64,000 bases of DNA from Gluconobacter albidus (lineage in GTDB: Bacteria > Pseudomonadota > Alphaproteobacteria > Acetobacterales > Acetobacteraceae): NCBI RefSeq assembly GCF_002723915.1, contig NZ_BEWL01000004.1, forward strand, positions 124,001-188,000, read 5' to 3'. The notes beneath the pieces were generated by a model. That model worked only from the letters and a program-made list of their open reading frames with translations, was not told where the DNA came from and ran no database searches. Position 1 is the first letter of the stretch, and the number at the start of each line of letters is the position of its first letter. Of this stretch, positions 28,213 to 35,952 are shown in pieces. The translations under genes were made by a program, and so were the position numbers.

Positions 28213-29162
28213 GCGTCGTACAGCACGCAGGCCACGCGCCGCCCTTCTTCCGGTTCACGCAAAGCAGGACGCACGGCACAGTCCGGCCGCACGAAGCGGC
28301 AGCGCGGCGCGAAAACACACCCTTCAGGCCGCGCATCCGGAGCCGGCGGACGCCCCGGAATGGTGGGCAGCGCATCAGGTCTCGGTCCATCCAGCGGCGG
28401 GATCGCCTCCAGCAACGCCTGCGTATAAGGATGCAGCGGCCGCGCCATGACCGCTGCGACTGGTCCTTGCTCCACGACAAGCCCGGAATACACGACCGCC
28501 ACATGCGTGCAGGTCTGCGCCACGACGCCCATGTCATGCGTAATCAGCATCACACCGGCCCCGCTGTCGCGGATTTCGCACAGCAATGTCAGGATCTGTG
28601 CCTGCACCGTGACATCAAGGGCCGTGGTCGGCTCATCCGCGATCAGAAGCGCGGGGCCACAGGACAGCGCCATTGCGATCATGGCGCGTTGGCGCAGACC
28701 GCCCGAAAGCTGGTGCGGATAGCGCTTTGCCGCGGCTTCCGGATCAGGCACCCCCATCCGCCCCAGCAGAGCCACGGTCCGCGCTCGCGCCTCACGGCGG
28801 CTGAGGCGCTCGTGCAGGCGAATCTGTTCATCAATCTGCGCACCAATGGAGCGAACGGGCAGGAACGCCGTCATCGGGTCCTGAAAGATCATGGCCATGC
28901 CCGCACCGCGCAGACGCCGCCACTCCCGATCCTTCATCCCCAGAAGTTCGCAGCCCTCGAAACGGATGGCCCCCGAAGCTTTCAGACCCGGCAGCAGCCC
29001 CATGACACTCATCGCCGTCAGGCTCTTCCCCGACCCGGACTCCCCCACCACGCCCAGCGCATCCCCGCGCCGCACGCTTAGAGACACGTCTTCCAGCAGC
29101 GCTGTTCCGTTCGGCAGTTCCAGATGCAGGTGATGCAGCTTCAGAAGCACTTCAGCGTCCAT
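28209..29162 (-). CDS. Peptide-type ABC transporter ATP-binding protein (DppD/OppD-like)
   Basis: The second ATPase of the importer is 317 residues from the ATG at 29162 (MDAEVLLKLHHLHLEL), which overlaps the permease stop by 11 bases; an open extension to 29246 is inside the permease gene. The Walker A motif is GESGSGKSLTAM, the Q loop lies in MAMIFQDPMTAFLPV, the signature is QLSGGLRQRAMIAMAL and Walker B is LLIADEPTTALDV. The C-terminal CVFAPRCRFVRPDC cysteine cluster is typical of DppD/OppD. Confidence 0.92.
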   Translation of the reverse strand: MDAEVLLKLHHLHLELPNGTALLEDVSLSVRRGDALGVVGESGSGKSLTAMSVMGLLPGLKASGAIRFEGCELLGMKDREWRRLRGAGMAMIFQDPMTAFLPVRSIGAQIDEQIRLHERLSRREARARTVALLGRMGVPDPEAAAKRYPHQLSGGLRQRAMIAMALSCGPALLIADEPTTALDVTVQAQILTLLCEIRDSGAGVMLITHDMGVVAQTCTHVAVVYSGLVVEQGPVAAVMARPLHPYTQALLEAIPPLDGPRPDALPTIPGRPPAPDARPEGCVFAPRCRFVRPDCAVRPALREPEEGRRVACVLYDA

Positions 29163-30135
29163 GCCGTCCCTCCCTGATCCGCGGGTCCAGCAGGGCATAC
29201 AGCCCGTCCACCAATGCATTGGCGATGACGACGAAAACAGCGGCATACATGACCGTCGCCATGATAAGCGGCAGATCGAGCGTCGCCAGAGCCTGATAGG
29301 TCAGCCGCCCCACGCCCGGCATGGCGAACACGACTTCCGTCAGAAGCGCGCCGCCCCCCAGAAGCTGCGCGAAATCCAGCCCGAACAGCGACACATAACT
29401 CAGCCAAGACAACCGCAGGCCATGCCACAGCCACACCCGAACCGGCCCCGCCCCCTTGGCGCGCGCTGTACGGATGGAATCCTCGCCCATCGCCGTTAGC
29501 AGTTCGGAGCGCAGGACCCGCGCATACAGACCGATAAAACATACGGCCAGCGTCAAAGAGGGCAGGAACAGCGCCTTCGCCCAGCCCCAGGGGCTCTGCG
29601 AAAACGGCACATATCCGAGCGGCGGCACCCAGCGGAACAGAAACGTGTCATGCCAACGGCTCTGCGTGACGAGATTGACGACCTCGCCCAGCCAGAACAC
29701 CGGCATAGACAGACCAATCAGCCCCAGAACCATCAGGAGCCGGTCCACCCAGCTGTCGCGCAGCACAGCCGCAGCAATCCCGAACACCAGTGACCCGCTA
29801 ACCCAGAAAAACGCGGCCCACAGCACAAGCGAAAGCGTCACCGGGGCCGCCTGCAACACTTCAGGCACAACGCGCTGACCGTGATTGACGAAAGACGTCA
29901 GATCCCGACTGACGAACAGTTTCTGCATCATCGTCGCATACTGCGCCGGCAGCGGACGGTCGAAACCATACTCCGCCCGGATGCGCGCTACGACCTGCGG
30001 ACTGGCCCCGCGGCCGGCAATCCGCGCCGTCGGATCCGCGCCCGGCGTGGCAAAGAAAATCGCGAACACCAGAACGGAAATCCCGAAAATGACCAGCAGC
30101 ATCTGCCCGGTCCGGGACGCAAAACTCCGGATCAT
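29152..30135 (-). CDS. Peptide-type ABC transporter permease (DppB-like)
   Basis: This inner-membrane permease of 327 residues opens with the DppB/OppB-type first helix MLLVIFGISVLVFAIFFATP. A periplasmic loop with IRAEYGFDRPLPAQY follows, then five more helices. The coupling EAA-like segment is EDSIRTARAKGAGPVRVWLW. Its ATG overlaps the preceding permease stop by one base, so expression is coupled. Confidence 0.92.
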   Translation of the reverse strand: MIRSFASRTGQMLLVIFGISVLVFAIFFATPGADPTARIAGRGASPQVVARIRAEYGFDRPLPAQYATMMQKLFVSRDLTSFVNHGQRVVPEVLQAAPVTLSLVLWAAFFWVSGSLVFGIAAAVLRDSWVDRLLMVLGLIGLSMPVFWLGEVVNLVTQSRWHDTFLFRWVPPLGYVPFSQSPWGWAKALFLPSLTLAVCFIGLYARVLRSELLTAMGEDSIRTARAKGAGPVRVWLWHGLRLSWLSYVSLFGLDFAQLLGGGALLTEVVFAMPGVGRLTYQALATLDLPLIMATVMYAAVFVVIANALVDGLYALLDPRIREGRHGR

Positions 30136-31115
30136 CAGGCCCCGCCTTTCGGATCAATCTGGTCCCGCAGTGCATTGCCCAGAACATTCAGCGCCAGAAC
30201 AGTCAACACGATCGCAACGCCCGGAGCAATCGCCACCGCAGGGCGCGTATAGAGCAGCCCTTCGCCGTCCTGAATGATCGTTCCCCACGATGCCGCCGGA
30301 GCCTGCACACCGAGCGACAGGAACGACAGCGCGGATTCCGCGAGCATGCACAACGCCATCACCAGAGGCGCGAGCACGGCCATGGTCGGCATCAGTCCCG
30401 GCAGGATCTCCCGCCACAGAATGCGAAAATCTGACGCGCCCATCCCCCGAGCCGCCATCACAAAACCCGCCTGCGACAGACTCAGCGCCCGCGCCCGAAA
30501 AGGCCGGGCCGCATAGGGCACATAAACCAGCGCAATAATTCCAATCGGAATCAGCAGATTATCCGCGCCGATGGTGATGAACCCAAGCCGGATTCCATGT
30601 CCGACCGTGACGACGGACAGTGAAATCGCAAACAGATAGACCGGGATCGCCCAGAGCATGTCCAGAATACGCGACAGGATCAGGTCAATCCAACCGCCAA
30701 AATATCCCGCGCAAATCCCCAGACACGCCGCCAGACACAGACAGAACAGTGCGGAGGACGATGCAATCAGAAGCGAATTGCGGCCGCCATAAAGCACACG
30801 CGCCGCCACATCCCGCCCTTGCGAATCCGCGCCCAGCACATAAGGCCCCGGCCGCCAGTCCGGCCCAATCGGGCTGAGGCCCAGATGCAGCGGATTGTCA
30901 TTCGGCTGCATCAGATCGACGCGCTGTCCATTACGGATCGTGGTTCCCGCAATATCGGACGAGAACGGCTCGACGTCGTTCAGCGCGGCATAAAGCGGGG
31001 CAGACAGGCAAGCAACAATGATGAAAGCCAGAAGCAGGGCCGCAAAAGCACCGTCACGTCGCGTGAAAACAGCGCGGACAACCCGCCGGTAACTTCCTTC
31101 CACGCCTGCTCCCAT
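30135..31115 (-). CDS. Peptide-type ABC transporter permease (DppC-like)
   Basis: This 326-residue permease has an N-terminal helix FAALLLAFIIVACLSAPLYA, then the DppC hallmark PYVLGADSQGRDVAARVLYG before five membrane helices. The EAA loop reads GFVMAARGMGASDFRILWRE. It is the first gene of a DppC-DppB-DppD-DppF order. No substrate-binding protein gene is present on either side, so the substrate and its binding protein must be found elsewhere. Placement just upstream of xdhABC on the same strand hints at a nitrogenous substrate, but that is only inference. Confidence 0.92.
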   Translation of the reverse strand: MGAGVEGSYRRVVRAVFTRRDGAFAALLLAFIIVACLSAPLYAALNDVEPFSSDIAGTTIRNGQRVDLMQPNDNPLHLGLSPIGPDWRPGPYVLGADSQGRDVAARVLYGGRNSLLIASSSALFCLCLAACLGICAGYFGGWIDLILSRILDMLWAIPVYLFAISLSVVTVGHGIRLGFITIGADNLLIPIGIIALVYVPYAARPFRARALSLSQAGFVMAARGMGASDFRILWREILPGLMPTMAVLAPLVMALCMLAESALSFLSLGVQAPAASWGTIIQDGEGLLYTRPAVAIAPGVAIVLTVLALNVLGNALRDQIDPKGGA

Positions 31116-31183
31116 TCGTTCCGGTTTGCGTTGTTTCCTGTTCTACAGCACGAAACCACCCGGACAGAAGAGGCTCTTCGCAA

Positions 31184-31381
31184 TCAGGCGAGATCGAGGG
31201 CCGGTTTGCGCACATGCAGACGAATGCGCTGCTGGAGCGTCCCCAGATCGGGAAGGAGTTCATTATGAAGCGCACGCACGCTGTCATGCGCGGCATAAAA
31301 GCGCCGTTTCCCGCTGCTGCTGACCAGAATGGCCGCGCCGAGAAAGACGCCGTTGATTTCGATAATGGTTGAACCAAGCAT
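31184..31381 (-). CDS. Small hypothetical protein
   Basis: A 65-residue frame reads MLGSTIIEINGVFLGAAILV, then a short basic Ser/Lys/Arg-rich stretch, an aromatic turn (RRFYAAHDSV) and a Leu-rich amphipathic C-terminal half. The pattern of beta-like N-terminal strands with a helical C-terminus looks like a real small cytoplasmic protein rather than noise, but I do not recognise a family. It is upstream of the dpp-like genes on the same strand and has no strong ribosome site. A non-coding explanation remains possible. Confidence 0.5.
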   Translation of the reverse strand: MLGSTIIEINGVFLGAAILVSSSGKRRFYAAHDSVRALHNELLPDLGTLQQRIRLHVRKPALDLA

Positions 31382-31703
31382 GATGCCGGACCCTGAAGAA
31401 AGAGCCCGACAATTCTATGTCAGGCGTTGTGACATGCCGGAGGCAAATGCCTCCGGACCTGAAAAGAAGCAGCGCGATTGCTGCGAGCTACACATTCGAC
31501 ACATCATCGACCGACTGGCCCTGTTTCTGTGGACGTCACTTCAGAATGTCGAATACGACACCCGGACACGCAGCGTCAACATATAACGTATGAACATGAT
31601 GTGATATCTGTAAATACGTTTTAGTTAAGTTATTTATATGTTGTCGCAAACCCCATCATTTACCGTCTGCCCTTCCCCCCGTTTTCCATGTTAAGTGGAA
31701 ATC
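31382..31703. other. Intergenic region upstream of cysK
   Basis: This 322-base gap holds no gene I can support. The last 130 bases (about 31575-31660) are strongly AT-rich compared with the surroundings and probably contain the cysK promoter; no single -35/-10 pair stands out. No riboswitch or S-box-like structure is seen. Confidence 0.4.
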
Positions 31704-32699
31704 ATGAGCAAGAAGGTTCCGTTGTCCCCCGCCCCGTTCGAGGGTTATGCAGCCCCCCGGGGACGCGTTTTCAACTCTTTTCTGGAAACGGTAGGAGGCA
31801 CCCCGCTGGTCGCGCTGCCTCACCTGACCCAGCGTGAGCATCTCAACGGGCGATTGCTCCTCAAACTGGAATTCTTCAACCCACTCGGTTCCGTCAAGGA
31901 CCGCATCGGCGTGGCCATGCTGCGGGATGCCGAAGCGCGCGGCCTCATTACGCCGGGCCGCACGGTCCTGATCGAGCCGACATCGGGCAATACCGGCATT
32001 TCGCTAGCCTTTGCCGCCGTGGCGCTTGGCTACAGGCTGATCGTGACCATGCCGGAAAATGCGTCGACCGAACGTCGCAAGATGCTGCGCCTGATGGGTG
32101 CGGAAACCGAACTGACCGCCGCCGCCCGCGGTATGGCCGGTGCGATCGAACGCGCCGAACAGCTCAACCGCACCCTCCCCGACGCCTGGATGCCGAGCCA
32201 GTTCGAAAACGACGCCAATCCCGCCGTACATGAAGAGACGACGGCTCAGGAAATCTGGGAAGATACGGCAGGCAAGGTCGATATGGTCGTCGCCGGTCTG
32301 GGAACGGGCGGCACGGCCTCCGGCATTGCTCACGGCCTGAAGAAACATCGAAAATCCATCAAGATCTACGGCGTGGAACCGCGCGAAAGCGCGATCCTGC
32401 ACGGAGACGAACCCGGCCCGCATGGTATTCAGGGCATTGGGCCGGGATTTGAACCCGATACTCTGGACCTCAAGGCGCTGGATGGCGTTTTCGAAGTCTC
32501 CGAACAGGAAGCCGTTGCCACCGCGCGCCTCTGTGCGGCGGTTGAAGGCATCCCCATCGGCATATCCTCGGGCGCTGCCCTGTTTGCCGGAATGGAACTG
32601 GCCCGCAAGCCGTCCAGCCGCGGCAAGACGATCGTGGCGATCGTGCCGTCCTTCGCGGAACGGTATCTCTCCACGCAGCTTTTCGACGGCCTGTCCTGA
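31704..32699 (+). CDS. cysK: Cysteine synthase (O-acetylserine sulfhydrylase)
   Basis: This PLP enzyme of 331 residues converts O-acetylserine and sulfide into L-cysteine. The PLP lysine is in FNPLGSVKDRIGVAML, the substrate loop is LIEPTSGNTGISLAF, the phosphate-binding loop is VVAGLGTGGTASGIAHGL and the C-terminal PLP ring site is IGISSGAALFAGME. I chose ATG 31704 because TAAGTGGA just upstream is a ribosome site; a GTG at 31695 is also in frame. Some family members act as cystathionine beta-synthases, but the length without a CBS domain favours CysK. AT-rich sequence flanks the gene on both sides. Confidence 0.93.
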   Translation: MSKKVPLSPAPFEGYAAPRGRVFNSFLETVGGTPLVALPHLTQREHLNGRLLLKLEFFNPLGSVKDRIGVAMLRDAEARGLITPGRTVLIEPTSGNTGISLAFAAVALGYRLIVTMPENASTERRKMLRLMGAETELTAAARGMAGAIERAEQLNRTLPDAWMPSQFENDANPAVHEETTAQEIWEDTAGKVDMVVAGLGTGGTASGIAHGLKKHRKSIKIYGVEPRESAILHGDEPGPHGIQGIGPGFEPDTLDLKALDGVFEVSEQEAVATARLCAAVEGIPIGISSGAALFAGMELARKPSSRGKTIVAIVPSFAERYLSTQLFDGLS

Positions 32700-32706
32700 G
32701 AGTCGC

Positions 32707-32733
32707 AAAATAACTTTTTTATAAAGTTATTTT
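32707..32733. repeat. AT-only perfect inverted repeat after cysK
   Basis: AAAATAACTTT (32707-32717) is followed by five bases and AAAGTTATTTT (32723-32733), a perfect 11-base dyad with almost no G+C. It begins eight bases past the cysK stop. It might be a weak terminator, since a T/A-rich tail follows, or a regulator operator for the downstream hydrolase. Confidence 0.6.
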
Positions 32734-32822
32734 ATTTAATATCCATATATGTTCGTTATTAAACTCGAATCCTGTTCCGGTCTCTTGAAGAAGAGTCGGG
32801 AGGGCTGAGAGGAGATAACGTC

Positions 32823-33491
32823 ATGAACCTGTTTTCCGGCCGTCCCACATCTTTCGATCCCGCCTGGGCCACGCATGGCCTGCCCGGGACGGCGCAGCCC
32901 AACATCGCCAGAGCATTCCACACCCTCGGACAGCAGGTCGATCTGCTTCTGGTGCCGGGCCTGTTCGGCTCGGGCCCGGATCACTGGCAGTCACACTGGG
33001 AGCAGGCTTACGGCCTGCGCCGCCTGCATCAGAAGGACTGGGAAACACCAGATCCCGCAGACTGGGAAGCCGCCCTGACGGAGGCTGTCGAAACCTCAAC
33101 ACGCCCGGCTTTCCTGATCGCACACAGTCTCGGCGCCGTGCTGACCGCAAAATGGCTGACACGTCATGGCGGGCGGCGCGTTGCCGGAGCCTTTCTGGTG
33201 GCCCCGGCCGATATCGACCAGACGACACATCCGGATGTCGCGCTCATCCGTGCGTTCGGCCCCCTGCCTGCAACGCCTCTGCCCGCCGCCTCGGCCGTCA
33301 TGGCCAGCAGCAACGATCCCTGGCTATCCCTGCCCCGCGCGCGCGAACTGGCCGGACACTGGCAGTCGGATTTTCTGGAAGCCGGCGCTGCGGGCCATAT
33401 CGGCAGCAGCGAACCGCTGGGCCTGTGGGAGCATGGCGCAACAGCCATGCTCGATTTCGCCAGAAGGCGGCTGCCGCTCCGGGTCCAGTAA
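32823..33491 (+). CDS. RBBP9/YdeN-family serine hydrolase
   Basis: This 222-residue alpha/beta hydrolase has LLLVPGLFGSGPDHWQSHW at the oxyanion region, the nucleophile Ser in FLIAHSLGAVLTAKWL and the catalytic His in AGAAGHIGSSEPLG. That set matches the small serine hydrolases of the RBBP9/YdeN group, whose substrates are mostly unknown. The first 35 residues are an unusual extension before the fold. AGAGGAG upstream of the ATG at 32823 is a good ribosome site. It converges on the copper ATPase gene with a 16-base gap. Confidence 0.85.
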   Translation: MNLFSGRPTSFDPAWATHGLPGTAQPNIARAFHTLGQQVDLLLVPGLFGSGPDHWQSHWEQAYGLRRLHQKDWETPDPADWEAALTEAVETSTRPAFLIAHSLGAVLTAKWLTRHGGRRVAGAFLVAPADIDQTTHPDVALIRAFGPLPATPLPAASAVMASSNDPWLSLPRARELAGHWQSDFLEAGAAGHIGSSEPLGLWEHGATAMLDFARRRLPLRVQ

Positions 33492-33507
33492 CCCGGAGCA
33501 GACGCCC

Positions 33508-35883
33508 TCAGGCCTGACGGCCGGAAGGTTTCCAGCGGTTGAGCAACAGGGAATTGCTCACCACCGAGACAGAACTCATGGCCATGGCCGCCCCCGCCAC
33601 GATCGGATTCAACATGCCGAATGCCGCCAGCGGCAGGCCCAGAATGTTGTAAATGAAGGCGAAGAACAGGTTCTGCCGGATCTTGGACAGGGTAGCGCTG
33701 GACAGGGAAATTGCGTCCAGAACCCCGGTCATTTCGCTTTTCATCAACACGACATCCGCCGTATCGAGTGCCACGGCAGACCCGGCACCGATGGCAAATC
33801 CGACATCTGCCGCTGCCAAAGCAGGCGCATCGTTGATGCCATCGCCCACCATGCCCACCAGATCGCCCTGAGCACGGTATTTCGCCACGCCTTCGGCCTT
33901 GTGCTCTGGCAGAACGCCTGCCAGATACTCATCCACACCGACCTGTCGCGCCACGACCGAAGCCGCGCGTTCGTTATCGCCCGTCAGCATCACAACACGA
34001 ATGCCGCGCGCTTTCAGAGCCTGCACGGTCGTCACGGCATCGGTCCGCAGTTCATCCGCCAGCGCGATGATGCCCAGAACCTCTCCGGCCCGCGCTACGG
34101 CAATGACGGTATTGCCTTCGCTTTCCAGCGCGGCGACCGGCAGGGACGACAGGTCCAGCCCGCTGTCCTGCATGAAAGCAGGAGACCCCAGCCGTGCTTC
34201 CTGCCCGTCGATCCGGGCAATAACGCCCTTGCCGGGAACAGCTTCAAAACCCTCTGCTGCTACAGACGCGCTGACACCATTGCTCTGCGTATAGTCCACG
34301 ATCGCCCGGGCCAGCGGGTGCTCCGAGTTGTGCTCAAGGGCGTAAGCAACGCCCAGAAGCGTATCCACGGGAATACCCGCTGCCGGATGAACCACCGCAA
34401 CAGTCGGGCGCCCCAGGGTCAGGGTACCGGTCTTGTCGACAATAATGGTCTTCAGCTTTTCGGCCCGCTCCAGCGCATCGGCATTGCGAAACAGAATACC
34501 GGATTGTGCGCCACGCCCCGTCCCCACCATGATGGCCGTCGGCGTGGCCAGACCCAGCGAACACGGGCAGGCAATGACCAGAACGGACACGGCAGAAACG
34601 AGACTCCAGACCGCAGATCCGGTCACAGCCCAGCCGATCAGGAACGTCAGCACCGCAATCCCGATAACGGCCGGGACGAAAATACCCGAAACCCGATCGG
34701 CCAGACGCTGCACATTCGCCTTGGAGCCCTGCGCCTGCTCGACCATTTTCACGATCCGCGCCAGTGCGGTATCCGCGCCAACGCCCGTGGCCCTGACACG
34801 CAGCGCCCCATTGGCGTTCATCGTCCCGCCAAACACGTCCTGCCCGGCTTCCTTGAGAACCGGCACGCTCTCACCCGTCAGCATGGATTCGTTGACTTCG
34901 GACGCCCCTTCAAGGACCTCTCCGTCCACCGGCACACTTTCACCAGGACGCACGACGAAAATATCGCCGACATGCATGTCCGCCACGGCCCGGTCCACGA
35001 TCACGCCGTCACGCTCGACATGCGCAATCTGAGGCTGAAGCTGAAGCAGGCTTTCGATCCCGGCGCTGGTCCGGTTCTTGGCCCGCGTTTCCATGAGCTT
35101 GCCGAGCGAAATCAGCGTGATGATGGACGCACTGGCTTCGAAATAGACATGCTGATGCAGCCCGAACACCACAACAACCGCACTGAACAGCCAGGCGATA
35201 GACGTCCCAAGAACGACCAGCACATCCATATTGGCCGAACCGCCTCGCACCGCATTCCAGGCCCTGCGATACAGATGCGCCCCGCACACGAACTGCACGA
35301 TCGTGGCGAACAGAAACTGCACTGGAACCGGTACGATCATGCGCCCGAAGAACATGCCGATCATCTCGGCAAAGAGCGGAAGGGACAGGACGAGCGTCAG
35401 GATGAACCGGTTGCGCTCCCGCTTCCAGATGGCCTCGCGCTTGGCCTTCGGGTCTTCCCGCGTTCCCTCGTCCAGTCTTGTTGCGCCAAAACCGGCCTTC
35501 TCGATCTTCCCGATCAGAAACGCCGGCTCGACCACGCCAGAAATATAATTGATATGCGCCCGCTCAGCCGCGAAATTGACGCTGGCCTGCACGGAAGGCT
35601 GACGGTTCAGGATCTTTTCGATCCGCGCCGCACAGGCCGCACAGGTCATGCCCGACAGCGACAGGTCAAGGCTCTGCTCGTCCACGGAAAAGCCCGCGCG
35701 GCGCACGGCGGCCACAACAGTCTCGATGGAGGAGGAGGCATTTTCAAAAGCGACCTGCGCACGTTCGGAGGCGAAATTAACGGTCGCACTGACGCCCTCC
35801 TGACGGTTGAGGACTTTTTCGATCCGCGCGGCACAGGCGGCGCAGGTCATGCCGCCGACGGGGAAACTGATCGTTTCTGACAT
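33508..35883 (-). CDS. copA: Copper-translocating P1B-type ATPase CopA
   Basis: This 791-residue inner-membrane ATPase exports Cu(I) from the cytoplasm. Two N-terminal metal-binding domains each carry GMTCAACAARIEK (Cys14/17 and Cys81/84). The actuator has MLTGESVPV, the membrane copper site is CPC in VIACPCSLGLATP, the phosphorylated Asp is in DKTGTLT, the SEHPLA motif follows and the hinge is GDGINDAPALAAADVG. The ATG at 35883 follows AGGAC. A CsoR-like GGGGTAT repeat sits about 55-70 bases upstream, overlapping the end of the preceding ABC gene, so it may have its own copper-responsive promoter as well as belonging to the copZ-led unit. Confidence 0.96.
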   Translation of the reverse strand: MSETISFPVGGMTCAACAARIEKVLNRQEGVSATVNFASERAQVAFENASSSIETVVAAVRRAGFSVDEQSLDLSLSGMTCAACAARIEKILNRQPSVQASVNFAAERAHINYISGVVEPAFLIGKIEKAGFGATRLDEGTREDPKAKREAIWKRERNRFILTLVLSLPLFAEMIGMFFGRMIVPVPVQFLFATIVQFVCGAHLYRRAWNAVRGGSANMDVLVVLGTSIAWLFSAVVVVFGLHQHVYFEASASIITLISLGKLMETRAKNRTSAGIESLLQLQPQIAHVERDGVIVDRAVADMHVGDIFVVRPGESVPVDGEVLEGASEVNESMLTGESVPVLKEAGQDVFGGTMNANGALRVRATGVGADTALARIVKMVEQAQGSKANVQRLADRVSGIFVPAVIGIAVLTFLIGWAVTGSAVWSLVSAVSVLVIACPCSLGLATPTAIMVGTGRGAQSGILFRNADALERAEKLKTIIVDKTGTLTLGRPTVAVVHPAAGIPVDTLLGVAYALEHNSEHPLARAIVDYTQSNGVSASVAAEGFEAVPGKGVIARIDGQEARLGSPAFMQDSGLDLSSLPVAALESEGNTVIAVARAGEVLGIIALADELRTDAVTTVQALKARGIRVVMLTGDNERAASVVARQVGVDEYLAGVLPEHKAEGVAKYRAQGDLVGMVGDGINDAPALAAADVGFAIGAGSAVALDTADVVLMKSEMTGVLDAISLSSATLSKIRQNLFFAFIYNILGLPLAAFGMLNPIVAGAAMAMSSVSVVSNSLLLNRWKPSGRQA

Positions 35884-35935
35884 CTGGAAAGGGTCCTGTC
35901 GGCTAGGAAGACGGGAGGAAAGCTCCACAAGAAAT

Positions 35936-35952
35936 ATACCCCATACCCCTAT
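35936..35952. promoter_or_regulatory. Candidate copper-repressor (CsoR-type) operator upstream of CopA ATPase
   Basis: ATACCCCATACCCCTAT has two direct ATACCCC units; on the minus strand it reads as tandem GGGGTAT. CsoR/RcnR-family operators are built of G-tracts flanked by ATAC/GTAT. The site spans the stop codon of the upstream ABC gene and precedes copA by about 55 bases. It is less symmetric than the sites near copZ. Confidence 0.5.

Noticed and set aside
33166-35880. A 904-codon open frame on the plus strand opposite the copper ATPase
   Set aside because: It is a mirror of the GC-rich copA coding strand, has a His/Arg/Pro-rich composition without domain motifs, and the minus-strand ATPase is complete and unmistakable.
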